Source: Schoenoplectus triqueter
Taxonomy: Eukaryota; Streptophyta; Magnoliopsida; Poales; Cyperaceae
Length of the DNA stretch: 33,725 nucleotides
Reading direction: 5' to 3'
NCBI GenBank assembly: GCA_964058805.1
Contig: CAXKVV010000447.1
Coordinates: 1 to 33,725, forward strand
A program made the position numbers and the translations under genes. Below the pieces are notes generated by a model. That model did not search any database. It was not told the origin of the DNA and was given only the letters and a program-made list of their open reading frames with translations. Below, in pieces: positions 13,201 to 23,285 of the stretch (position 1 is the stretch's first letter; every line of letters begins with the position of its first letter).

Positions 13201-14015
13201 ATGAATGCAATAATTGTCCGAGAATTGATGGAAAAGATGGAGTATATTGAAATCAAGGTGGGACAACGGATAGGAGGAAGCTCAGCTTCTTCATCTAATC
13301 TCAGATCCACCGAGGGATTTCGAGGACCGATTCATGATAGAGCTAAGATCCGAGCTAGTGGTAGAATCCAAGGTCATAAGCAAAAATTTTCAGTATTCTC
13401 AGGTGATGATCCTGATGAGTGGTTGGTGCAGTGTGAATACATCTTTAAGATATATGAAACACCTAAAGATCAAAAGGTGATACAAGCAATCACTAATTTC
13501 AGAGGAGAAGGTGGCTCATGGTATAGAGGGTATAGATCAACACAGGAGCATCCATCTTGGCAACATCTGATGGAGTTAGTCAAGTTAAGATTCTCTAAGC
13601 CTGAAGGTGTGAGTTCCTATGAGGAACTGAAGAATCTGGCACATCAAGGTAGTGTGAGAAATTATATGAAATAATTTGAGATTGTCAAGTCCATATCTCA
13701 AGTGGAGTTTTCATATTTACCCGAGAATCATTACATAACTGTTTTTATCAGTGGACTTAGGGAAGATATAAAGCATCCAGTTCTGCCATAAAATCACATT
13801 AATCTCTTGGATGCATATCTGTATGCTAAGCATATGGAGGTTGCCATGATTTCTAATTGGGAAATACTCAACTTTTTGTGCAGAATCTAGAAAAAGGAAC
13901 TCTGGTGAGTGATAGGAGTACTGGTGCAAGGAATTCATATGAAGAAACCAAGCTAGTAATTAACAAAGAGAATTCCAAAAATGCCATGGTTGAACACAGA
14001 AGAGCACTAGGGTTA
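13201..14015 (+). pseudogene. Gypsy gag, decayed, cut off before the zinc knuckle
   Basis: Begins NAIIVRELMEKMEYIEIK and continues through IQGHKQKFSVFSGDDPDEW, ITNFRGEGGSWYRGY and HLMELVKLRFSKPEG, the typical retrotransposon gag core. A TAA at 13672 interrupts YMK-FEIVKS. Downstream, FISGLREDIKHPV, LLDAYLYAKHMEVAM and AMVEHRRALGLG are readable across frames. The last of these normally comes just before the CCHC knuckle, and here the sequence switches to unrelated filler. The whole pol region is missing, so the element depended on others for movement. Confidence 0.8.
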
Positions 14016-14706
14016 GGGCTGTCAATGGATACCCATAATCCAAAAATTTGATTCAAATCCGCAATAAATGGATCCGCATATGGATCCTTAAAATATATTT
14101 GTTAGTTTACTGGATCCGCATATGAATTCTAGAAAATAATTCATCTAATATAATGGATCCGCATTTGGATCTTATAAGATTCGAATTCGAATCCGCTATG
14201 AATTCGATAAACAAATAAAATTATATCATATGTCAATTAATAAATTAGACAAGTTTAAATTGAAGAAAAATATTTATGTTTCACTCTGTGTTAATTCATA
14301 AAGTTAAATATTAGTTATTGTATTGTATTAATTAGGTAGATTTTATTATGTTATTTGATGTTTATTGTATATTTTGAAAGTTAGAATAAATAGTTATGAT
14401 TGTTACTACATTTATGATTGGAATAAATAAATTTAAGATTGTTATAATAGTAAATGCGAATTATGATTGTTGTTATGTTTGAAATAATTTTAAGATAACA
14501 TGATAATTTTTCTCTTATCATATATTAATTATGTTATTTTTAATATTATTATAATGTAAAATTTGAAACATGATCTGAATCCAATCCGAAATCTGCTATA
14601 ATAGTAAATATGGATTCGCGTTTGGATTCTCAAAACTTTATTGGATATGGATTCGCATATGGATCTTATATTTTTTTAATGGATTCACATTTGGATCTTA
14701 CAATTT
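14016..14706. mobile_element. Filler with GGATCCGCATATGGATCC repeats, probably a truncated DNA transposon
   Basis: It starts TAGGGCTGTCAATGGATACCC directly after the gag break. GGATCCGCATATGGATCC (14070-14087) and several variants (GGATCCGCATATGAATTC, GGATTCGCATATGGATC) sit near both ends, with AT-rich DNA between. This is the subterminal-repeat layout of hAT-like non-autonomous elements, but the right end has no inverse of the left terminus, so it looks truncated. It occupies the place where pol should be. Confidence 0.5.
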
Positions 14707-14720
14707 GAAAGAAAAGGGAA
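14707..14720 (+). other. Polypurine tract of the Gypsy element
   Basis: GAAAGAAAAGGGAA lies immediately before the 3' LTR start TGTCAAG, the expected place for plus-strand priming. Confidence 0.75.
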
Positions 14721-15185
14721 TGTCAAGAGCGCAAGAACCGGCCAAAAGATAAAGAAAGCGTTATAACGTTTTCTTAAGACGTTATAACGCTTCATATCAT
14801 ATAACTCTTCATCTAAGCATTATAACAATAGAATAAGTCGTTGTAACGGTTGCTGATATCGTAGTAACGTTTTAAAAAATTATAACACTTTACAAAGTGT
14901 TATAGAAGTTAGTTTTGTAATTCTGTTATGAATAATTGTCTGTTTGGACTGTAGTGTATTTGCTTAGTTATAAATAGCAGTTTATATTATTTGTAAAGGG
15001 TGTTGAATAATGCAATCAGTGTCTTGAATATCTTTGTTCTTTCTTTAGCTTTTAATTATTTTGTTTCTGTTTTTCTTTCAGTTTCTTACATAATTAAGCA
15101 TTTTCAGCTTAATTTCTTTTTCATTTTGAGTAAATTCTTGTTAATTATGAGTGAGAGATCTTGTTGTAAACTTAGGTTCATAACA
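14721..15185 (+). repeat. Gypsy 3' LTR, 465 bp
   Basis: Starts TGTCAAGAGCG and ends GGTTCATAACA. It carries a TATA box TATAAATAG at 14969-14977 and a CGTTATAACG array (14758-14905). GTTTC follows at 15186-15190, matching the duplication next to the inverted LTR. Confidence 0.85.
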
Positions 15186-15512
15186 GTTTCAAAGAAATGG
15201 AATGGCAACTTTGGTGATTCAGCCAAGTGTTTTCTATGTCCGTATGATTTGGAGGATGGTAGATTGTATCAGTTGTCTCGAACTATATATTTTAATGACT
15301 TTGCTACTAATTCGTACCTCTCAATGCTGAGTTCTTGCCATTCCTTCTGGCGCCACTTCAATCTTTGTTTAAGTTTCATACAGAGAAAGATGTGAATCAA
15401 GATGGAAAAACCAGCGCTGTTTCCCAGCTACATCATTTACTTCACTTACTGCTCCGCTCTGACCCAGGGTACATAGTGCAAAGGTAATCCCAATGTCTTC
15501 TCGATATGGGCG
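15186..15512 (+). pseudogene. Right flank of the Gypsy insertion; possible exon of a broken host gene
   Basis: An open stretch at 15311-15483 reads FVPLNAEFLPFLLAPL, QSLFKFHTEKDVNQDG and LHHLLHLLLRSDPGYIVQ, ending at a good donor (CAAAG followed by GTAATC). Upstream, another frame reads FGDSAKCFLCPYDLEDG before a shift. It looks like real coding sequence of a plant gene, but I do not recognise the family. The Copia element sits 29 bp past this donor, so it would lie in an intron. With the piece at 12220-12345 this may be the remains of one host gene split by two retrotransposons. Confidence 0.4.
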
Positions 15513-15654
15513 TGTTGAATATTATATAGGATATTTAAATAAAAGTATAAATAGATTAGTTATAGGGACTAATGTGTAAAAGTAGATTATATATGTACTC
15601 AATTTACCGATGAATGAAAGAATTACGATAATCAAACAAACTTAGTTTTCTACA
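15513..15654 (+). repeat. Copia 5' LTR, 142 bp
   Basis: Starts TGTTGAATATTATATAGG and ends TTTTCTACA. Contains a TATA box TATAAATA at 15546-15553. It is unusually short for a plant Copia LTR. Confidence 0.95.
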
Positions 15655-15668
15655 TGGTATCAAAGCGG
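15655..15668 (+). other. Copia primer binding site
   Basis: TGGTATCAAAGCGG directly after the LTR resembles the initiator-tRNA-Met primer site TGGTATCAGAGC with one difference. Confidence 0.85.
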
Positions 15669-15773
15669 GGAACGAAACTCACCGCCGCTGAAGTTGTTCC
15701 GCCGCCGTGCTGTCACCGCGAGTGTTTCCCTGGCGCGAGTCGCGCCTAGCCTTCTGCACGGAGCGTGCGTTAC

Positions 15774-15922
15774 CCAGTGCGTGTGTCGCGCGGGCCTGTC
15801 CAGCGCGTGTGTCGCGCGAGCCTGTACGTGTGTCGCGCGGGTCTGTCCAGCGCGTGTGTCGCGCGAGCCTGTCTAGCGCTTGGGTCGCGCGAGCTTGACC
15901 AGCGCGTGTGTCGCGCGTCTTC
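15774..15922 (+). repeat. CpG-rich 26-bp tandem repeat in the Copia leader, six units
   Basis: The unit CCAGCGCGTGTGTCGCGCG + RGCCTGT is repeated six times, one copy shortened to about 21 bp and the last cut at its end. It is very rich in CG in an AT-rich element. It lies between the PBS and the gag start, so it is part of the untranslated leader of the genomic RNA. The open frames across it on both strands are by-products of the repeat. Confidence 0.85.
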
Positions 15923-16029
15923 CAGAAGCGGAGTAAGTCGCTCTTCAAGCTATTCGAAATCGTAAGCTACAGAGGTGAAATCGTGAGCTTTGAGGCGTAA
16001 AGTTTGCTTTGTTTAAGAGAGCGAATAAA

Positions 16030-19000
16030 ATGGCAGAAGACAAAAGTGTGTTTAAATCAGCTCAGGTTATTTCAGTCAGATTAAATGGGACTGAGAACTA
16101 TTTACTGTGGTCAAGACAAATACTTATGTATTTGCGAGGTCAGAGATTAACCGGTTATGTTACCGGTACGGTAAAAAGACCAGAGGCAACAACAGAGAAA
16201 GTGATTGAGCTTCAGAAATGGGAGGCAGATGACGGACAAGTTATGTCATGGCTTATTAATTCGATGGAAGTGAGACTACAAAATCAATTCATGATGTTAA
16301 ATACTGCCCTACAAGTATGGGATCGAGCAGCAGAAATGTACTCTCAAAAGGGGAACCATGGACAAGTCTATCACCTTCAGACCAAGTTAGATTGTCTGAT
16401 ACAAGGAGAAATGAGTGTGACTAAGTTTTTCTCATAATTAAATAATATGTGGGAGCAGATGGACTTCTTTGACCCTTTAGCTATGACATGCACGGTAGAT
16501 GCAATTGCTTTCAAAAATTGGTTAGAGAAAAGAAGGACTTTTCGCTTCCTAGCTGGCCTCAACTCCGAGTTCGAGCAGATCCGTCAGAGTCTCTGGCAAA
16601 GGGATCCACTACCTGCTCTTCGTGACACATATGCAGTAGTGGTTCAGGAGGAAAGCAGAAGAAAGGCAATGACATCTGTTTCGGTGCAAGAGGGGTCAGC
16701 CATGTTGAGCCAACCATTTACGACCTCGTCTCAAGGTGACAAAGTTTGTGATTACTGCCATAGGAAGAATCACACTAGAGAGACTTGTTGGGACTTACAC
16801 GGAAGACCAACCAGAGGTCGAGGTCGTGATGGTGGCCATGGCAGGAGCCAAGGTAGAGGTCGTGGACTGGGGCGTAGTGGATCAGGATACAAGCAAGCAT
16901 ATGTAGCCGACACAGCTGATCAATCGGGTTTAAGATCCGATGACATGTTGGCCCAGTTGATGACTCAGCTTGCACGCAGACTTTCAACCACCGCCCCGAC
17001 TAGTGCCACTGCATCAGTTGCTTCCTCATCAGGGATTGATGGTTATAATCTCTCTTCTCTTCTTACTACTGTAATTAAGCCAATTGGCACCATTATGAAA
17101 GCCCTAGTAGCCGAACCTAGCCTTGATGAGTCATGGATTGTAGATTCTGGGGCATCTAAACACATGACTCCTTATCCCATGATGTTCAAAACCTATAAAC
17201 CTTTGTCTGGAAGAGACAAAGTGCAAACAGCCGATGGCTCGCTATGTTCAATAGCGGGAGTGGGAGATGTAACATGTACTTCTGAACTTCAACTATCGTC
17301 AGTCTTACATGTTCCTAATTTCACCAACAACCTCTTGTCAGTCAGTCAGTTAGTGGATGATCTTAATTGTGTGGTTTCCATGTCTCCTACTCATGTTGTG
17401 TTGCAGGAGCTGAAAACAGGAAGAGTAATTGGTATTGGGAAGAGGAGTGAAGGCTTGTACCGACTCAAACAAGGAGGGGAACACACGAAGCAAAGGGCTT
17501 GCTTGGCTGAAACTCCAGAATTAGAGTTATTTTTGTTGCATTGCCGTTTGAGCCATATACCTTTTATTGTGCTTGGAAGGTTGTACCCCAAGTTATATTC
17601 TAGGTGTAACAAGGCTAAATTAGTATGTGATGCGTGTGAGTTTGCTAAACACATAAGAACAATGTATCCCTCTTTTGGTAATAGAAGTTCTTGTTGTTTT
17701 GATATTGTTCACTCTGATGTTTGGGGGCCTTCAAGGGTTGCTTCTCCTTCAGGTTCGAGATGGTTTATTATCTTTATTGATTGTCATAGTCGGATGACTT
17801 AGTTGTACTTGCTAAAGAGGAAGGATGAAGTTCTTGAGTGCTTCAAGGTTTTTCACAAGATGGTAGAAACACAATTTGAAAAAAAAATGAAAGTGTTGCG
17901 TTCAGATAATGGCACAGAATACACCAACAGGGCAATGCAAAATTTCTTACAAGATAATGGCATTATACATCAAACCACGTGTGTGAGTACACCTGAACAG
18001 AATGGTGTTGCTGAAAGGAAGAACAGACACATTCTTGAGGTGACAAGGTGCCTTCTCTTTGCCATGAATGTTCCTAAATACCTGTGGGGAGAGGCAGCAC
18101 AAACCGCTACATACCTAATCAACAGAATGCCGTTGAGGGCGGTGGACTTCAGTACACCGATTGAGATGCTCACAGGTACTACATCATTTAAGGTACCTCC
18201 CAAGAAGTTCGGGTGTGTGTGTTTTGTGCATAACACTAGTTTGAGTACCAGTAAACTCGATGCAAAATCGTACAAATGTGTGTTTGTTGGGTATTCGAGT
18301 GGAAAAAAGGGGTATAAGTGTTATGACCCCGTGAAAAAGAGGATGTTTGAGAGTTTAGATGTGACGTTTAGAGAGATAGAACCCTACTTTGTACTCTCGA
18401 ATGCACAATCAAGTGCATCCCCCGTGACATTTCAGGATACTCTTGAGGTGGTTGTTACACGTCCCTCGGACCCGGTTGGTCGAGAGGGGGAGCATAGGGT
18501 ATCGGTATCGAATAATGGTACGGAAAATACTATAGATGTGAGCCCAAATACAAGTACAAGTTTGGATTCGGATGCGGATCAGAACCTACCACCTCCAACT
18601 AGACAGATCCATAAAGTGTACACTCGAAAACCTCGTCATGAGAATGTTGAGCAACTACCGGTTCAGGATCAATATCAATTACTCCTACCTGTCGACGGCT
18701 CTCCCACATCACAATCTCCAGGCAACTTAGAGTTGCCCTCAGGTACTCTTCTCTCTGATCTCGATCTTCCTATTGCTGTGCGCAAAGGGGTTCGATCAAC
18801 TGTGTTGGAACAAGCAAAATGTGTCTCAACATCTCACCCTATCTCTCACTATGTGTCATTTGAGACATTATCACCTGCGTGCAAAGCATTTATGACCTCT
18901 TTACATTCTAATTCTGCTCCATGTGAGTGGAGAGAAGCAATGCAGGATCCGAAGTGGAAAAATGCTATGTTCGAGGAAATGAGAGCATTAGTCAAGAATG

Positions 19001-20451
19001 ACACGTGAGATATGGTCCCGAGACCGTCAGGAAAGAATATTGTGGGATGCAAGTGGGTATACTCAATAAAACATAACCCCGAAGGAAAGGTCGACAGATT
19101 CAAGGCAAGGTTGGTGGCTAAGGGCTACACACAGACATATGGAGTAGATTATGAAGAAATCTTTGCTCCTGTTGCAAAAATGAATATTGTCCGAACACTT
19201 ATCTCGTGTGCAGTGAATTCTGGGTGGGATTTATGCCAGTTAGACGTAAAAAATGCCTTTCTTCATGGGGACCTAAAAGAAGAGGTGTATATGGAGATCC
19301 CACCGGGTTTTCAAAATGAACAACTAAAGGGCAAAGTGTGCCGGCTGAAGCGCTCCCTGTATGGGTTGAAGCAGTCACCACGAGCCTGGTTTGATCGGTT
19401 CTCCATTGCAATGAAAAAGCTTGGCTATCAGCAAAGCAACGCCGATCACACTATATTCATTCAAAGGAAAGGAGAGAAAATTTGCATTCTAGTCGTGTAT
19501 GTGGATGATATAGTGTTGACAGGTAACGATTCTGTGGAGATGAAGAGGCTCAAGGCTAGTCTAGCCAAGGAGTTTGAGATGAAAGATCTAGGTGAATTGC
19601 GCTACTTCCTCGGCATTGAGGTTGCTCGGTCAAAAAAAGGAGTAGTTCTATCACAACAGAAGTATGTTCTAGATCTACTAAGTGACACGGGGATGTTGGG
19701 GTGTAGACCCGTCAACACACCCATAGATCCCAACCACAAGTTGAGTGGAGGAATTGGCGATCAAGTGGAGAAAGGGCAATATCAACGCTTGGTAGGCAAG
19801 CTAATTTACCTAGCTCACACCAGACCTGACATCTCCTACGCTGTGAGTGTAGTGAGCAGGTATATGCATGATCCTAGAGTATCACACCAGGAGGTTGTGT
19901 ACCAAATCCTGAGGTATCTCAAGGGTTGTCCTGGAAAAGGTGTGCTCTTCAGTAAAAAAGGGGATAGGAGGATCGAAGTCTATACCGATGTCGATTGGGC
20001 TGGGTGTCTCGATGATAGAAAGTCCACCTCTGGCTATTGTGCGTTTGTGGGAGGTAATCTGGTTTCTTGGAGAAGCAAGAAACAAAATGTGGTGGCAAGG
20101 TCTACGGCCGAGGCCGAGTATAGAGCCATGGCCCATGGTGTGAGTGAAGGGTTGTGGCTACGAAGATTGCTACTGGAGTTAGGGTTATTTGAAGATGAAC
20201 CCATCATGTTATATTGTGACAACAAGGCGGCTATAAACATAGCAAATAATCCAGTACAACATGATAGAACTAAACATGTGGAGATTGACCGACACTTCAT
20301 TAAAGACAAGCTTGACGAAGGTATCGTGTGTGTGCCTTTTGTTGGGACTAAAGAGCAAATTGCGGATGTCTTCACAAAGGGGTTGAGTATCACCGACTTC
20401 TCCAATGTAATAAGCAAGATGAACATGATAAATATCTATGTATCATCTTGA
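16030..20451 (+). pseudogene. Copia gag-pol polyprotein, three nonsense codons
   Basis: The start ATG at 16030 (MAEDKSVFKSAQ) follows the leader. Gag: NYLLWSRQILMYLRGQ, then a CCHC knuckle CDYCHRKNHTRETC at 16747-16788. Protease: WIVDSGASKHMT (about 17134-17169). Gag-pre-integrase: HCRLSHIPF and CDACEFAK. Integrase core DDE: HSDVWG, RSDNGTEY, EQNGVAERKN (17710-18020). RT: WKNAMFEEM, AFLHGDLKEEVY, SLYGLKQSPRAW and YVDDIVL (about 18957-19520). RNaseH: YTDVDWAG, STAEAEYRA, CDNKAAIN (about 19980-20240), ending in a tail with TKGLS. Three in-frame stops break it: TAA at 16435, TAG at 17800 and TGA at 19006. Each is one transition away from a common sense codon. No frameshifts are seen, so the decay is very recent. 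The lineage within Copia is not settled. Confidence 0.93.
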
Positions 20452-20458
20452 GGGGGAG

Positions 20459-20600
20459 TGTTGAATATTATATAGGATATTTAAATAAAAGTATAAATAG
20501 ATTAGTTATAGGGACTAATGTGTAAAAGTAGATTATATATGTACTCAATTTACCGATGAATGAAAGAATTATGATAATCAAACAAACCTAGTTTTCTACA
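20459..20600 (+). repeat. Copia 3' LTR, 142 bp
   Basis: Identical to the 5' LTR except for T at the site in AATTAYGATAATC and C in AAACYTAG. Followed by the duplicated GGGCG. Confidence 0.95.
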
Positions 20601-20605
20601 GGGCG

Positions 20606-21974
20606 CGTCAAACTATTTCTGAAAAATAATAAGAACATTAGCTGAATTATATAGTTATTCCTTCATTTGTTCTGGGAGAAGTTTTGAAAGCAAAAGGATC
20701 CTAAAATTCCTGGTAAAAGCTTCTGGGTTTCCTGTATGCATAAACAAATGAAACATATTCGAACTTTGTCTAATGAATTTGCTGTTAAAACTAATTCTAT
20801 TTTAGAGAAGAGGAGGGCATATTTCCTCCATTTTCTTTACTGCGAATTTACTGGACCATACAAGTATACATACTGTTCCTCAATGAAATCCCTAGAAAAA
20901 ATACTCAAAAACTCAACATCTATATGTTAGAATATTTAATATTCTAATATTTAATGTGTGGCCTACTGCTAATAATTATGAGCCAAGTTCATTTACGAAT
21001 AATTATTTAATGGGTGCATCTAAAAAGTACATCTAAAGGGTGTATCTGAAGAATGCATCTACGTACATCCGTATTTTTGATGAAAAAATTCAGTTGTCTA
21101 AATTCGCTATACATGATTTCAGAAGTTGCCTCAGTGTTTATATATACTCAGTTTTGTTCATTTGATCGTATTGAATTATCTTGATATCTCCTTAATTTGT
21201 CCATTAAGAAAAGAACTGAAAATAGAGACTGAGTGGAAAAATATCATAATTCGTCATCATCAGGACTGAGGAAAATTTCTGAATATCAGTATTCTTACAT
21301 CGCTTCCGCTTAAAGATGTCTGTAATTCAGAATTTTAAGTTTTCCAATTATTATTTGTTATTTTATATGAATTATGTTATTTTATGGGCTGTGATTTTTA
21401 ACAAAATATATTACGAATAAATCATAATTTCTATCACTATACAGACTTTCGATATTCATCGGGGTTGCCAGCCCCCCCTGGTCCACCCCCTCTCTCCACC
21501 CCTGATGCTGGTATTTTCTGATAGACAGAATACTTCTGAGAATGCTAGTGTATATGTAGTTGAAATGAAAAATGTCCACTGCCACATCCTGTTTGAGGCT
21601 GGACGCATTGAAAGTATAAGCAAGCTTTGTCCTGATATCAGGTCTTGATCTTCGGCATTCTTCAAATAATGTTGTTTTCCTTAAATGATATTGGAGTCAA
21701 CCTAAAATCACCACTAGAGATCATACATATACTGTTTTCTGTCATTTTATTTGTTTAATTTTAGCCAAGACACAGAGTTAAATCAGCATCAATCACCTCC
21801 TGGGACCATACTGAAACTGTATCACGGTAATAGTCAGTACAGTTTGTGTAATTTCAGATTTCCAACAGAAATATTTCAGGTTTTTTATTATTTGAAAATT
21901 TTATTCCATACGGTGATTTTTTTTCTTTCATGATATTCTCAGATTCTAATCGAACATGCTGTGTTTTTTTTTAT
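20606..21974. other. Intergenic or decayed-gene sequence
   Basis: No firm gene. Two short exon-like pieces are visible. One is an open stretch at about 21510-21647, from MLVFSDRQNTSENASVY to HILFEAGRIESISKL and a stop. The other is a 66-bp piece after an ATTTTAG acceptor at 21764 reading QDTELNQHQSPPGTILKL, ending at a GTAATA donor near 21827. Neither is recognised. They could belong to the broken host gene around the Copia insertion or be chance. Confidence 0.35.
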
Positions 21975-22302
21975 TTTACCTGCCTCGAGATGCGGGATTA
22001 TGAGCAGCCAGAGGATGCTTGTTGCTGCTCTGCTATGGAGGCTGGAAGTACAGCAAAGAATGAACTACCCAGGTAAAATTTATTTCCATCCATTCTTTTA
22101 TTAGTTGCATAACATGATGAATAATTAAGTATGTGATAAAGCAATGTTATTTGATTTTTGATTTTAGGTATGATGAAAGGGGGCTTGAACAAATTGTGAA
22201 AATATAGCAGTGACTGGTGCTCTTGATAATCATTTGGTGGCATTCACATACTTGCGCATGGATCCTCAACTCTTTGAGGAAGATGACTGAAACAAGTTTG
22301 TA
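21975..22302 (+). pseudogene. Decayed beta-amylase fragment
   Basis: The first part (21975-22072) reads FTCLEMRDYEQPEDA, closely matching [15 protein letters not shown] in the intact gene at the window start. About 30 bp before the MEAG stretch is missing, and the part ends in NELPR. A 95-bp intron follows (GTAAAA to TTTTAG), splitting the Arg codon of PRYDE. The second part (22168-22302) reads YDERGLEQIVK, then after a stop and frameshift VAFTYLRMDPQLFEEDD, a TGA and NKFV. The catalytic-base Glu region (AGENAL) is altered to AKNEL. The upstream domains are absent, so this is a dead remnant. The intact BAM1-like gene has no intron at this point, so the source was a different beta-amylase gene or an older gene structure. 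Confidence 0.8.
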
Positions 22303-23285
22303 GGTTCATGGATTGGAGCAGGTTTCTTTCTCTGTAAATAATGGGATTGCGTCTTATAAAATGAATGATATTGATGTTTATTTTCTTATATCACTCTCTT
22401 TCGCTTATTTCTCTCTATATATATCATGTCAATTAGTATCAGAGCAGGAAATCAGAAGGTTACGCCTTAAACTTTTCCTTAAATTGACCATATATTTTTT
22501 AGTCTAGCCACAAAATTTACTCGAATAGAATATAGAAAAACCATAAAAAAAATTACTGTTCTGACAACATCATGCAGACTTTGTTTCACACCCCGGTTCT
22601 GTATAGTGAATGTCATACTGTCTACTTGCAGGAAAAGTGAAAATCAAGCAGAACCAAATCTATGATCTCCATTTGTTGTGTATATCTTGGTCCCCAAAAT
22701 TATATTCTAAGCATCAAGTAAGAATCGATAAAAACAAATCTCAAGTGTTTACAGGCTTTCAGGACAGGATTAACATAAAGTAATATCACAGTTTCCCTTC
22801 TAGTTAAGATTCATGGGAACAAAAATGCTAACTAGAGATTTTGCTTAACGTTGCAATTAATATGGACGCCACCAAAACACACTACCTATAACCTGCTTGG
22901 TTGCGTCGGCTGCTATAGAGTGATCCAGCATCCTGTATATTAGATTTAAGGCAATCGACCATTACATCTTATGCAACAAAAAATCCCAGAAAAGAATCAA
23001 GCAGAAATTTCGGATGATCTGAACAGCCTAAAAATACTCTGCATACTCAAGACAAAATGATGAATAAATAAAAGAACGTACTGAAATGCATTATATATAT
23101 AGAAAAGACACAGTGTCACTTGCTTGTATCAAAAAGTATGACAGTATGTAAAACTCTAAATTTAATTAACCCCAATTGATAAGTTTAGGCCTTGCTAATC
23201 CTTTATATAGGCCCACAATCTCCAATCACAACCTTAATCCAATCACAGGAGAGAAATATTTGATCATCTTACAATTCTGAAAACC
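22303..23285. other. Intergenic, upstream region of the LEA-like gene
   Basis: No gene. At 22432-22447 ATTAGTATCAGAGCAG looks like a retrotransposon primer binding site and may be the trace of an old LTR element. A TATA box for the next gene lies at 23203-23209. Otherwise AT-rich without visible structure. Confidence 0.5.
23203..23209 (+). promoter_or_regulatory. TATA box of the LEA-like gene
   Basis: TTATATAG followed by GCCC lies about 80 bp upstream of the ATG at 23286, a normal plant distance allowing for a short 5' leader. Confidence 0.55.

Larger units (their letters stand above)
11408..15185. mobile_element. Old Gypsy-type LTR element, 5' half inverted
   Basis: The 5' half (LTR 12219-11737, PBS, start of gag) lies on the minus strand and the 3' half (gag 13201-14015, filler, PPT, LTR 14721-15185) on the plus strand. 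GTTTC flanks the outer end of each LTR (12220-12224 read on the minus strand; 15186-15190 on the plus strand). It is the 5-bp target duplication, so both halves come from one insertion. Inverted-duplicated sequence at the breakpoints includes about 100 bp of gag and the AT tract. Between the halves lie 12220-13045, original left flank carried along by the inversion. Protease, RT, RNaseH and integrase are absent. The LTRs differ at many positions (above 10% by eye), so the insertion is old. Confidence 0.8.
15513..20600 (+). mobile_element. Copia LTR retrotransposon, 5088 bp, structurally complete
   Basis: Two 142-bp LTRs (15513-15654, 20459-20600) differ at only two bases, both C/T. The target duplication is GGGCG (15508-15512, 20601-20605). 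PBS TGGTATCAAAGCGG starts at 15655 and the PPT GAGGGGGAG lies at 20450-20458. One gag-pol frame runs from 16030 to 20451 in Copia order (gag, protease, integrase, RT, RNaseH) and is broken by three in-frame stops. About 1.4% LTR divergence points to a recent insertion; the LTRs are so short that this is a rough estimate. Confidence 0.95.

Noticed and set aside
15000..15395. 131-residue open frame
   Set aside because: It starts in the Gypsy LTR and crosses its end into the flank; no family features over the LTR part.
15679..15965. Several overlapping open frames on both strands in the GC-rich block
   Set aside because: They arise from the CG-rich 26-bp repeat, which lacks stops in most frames; the region is the Copia leader between PBS and gag.
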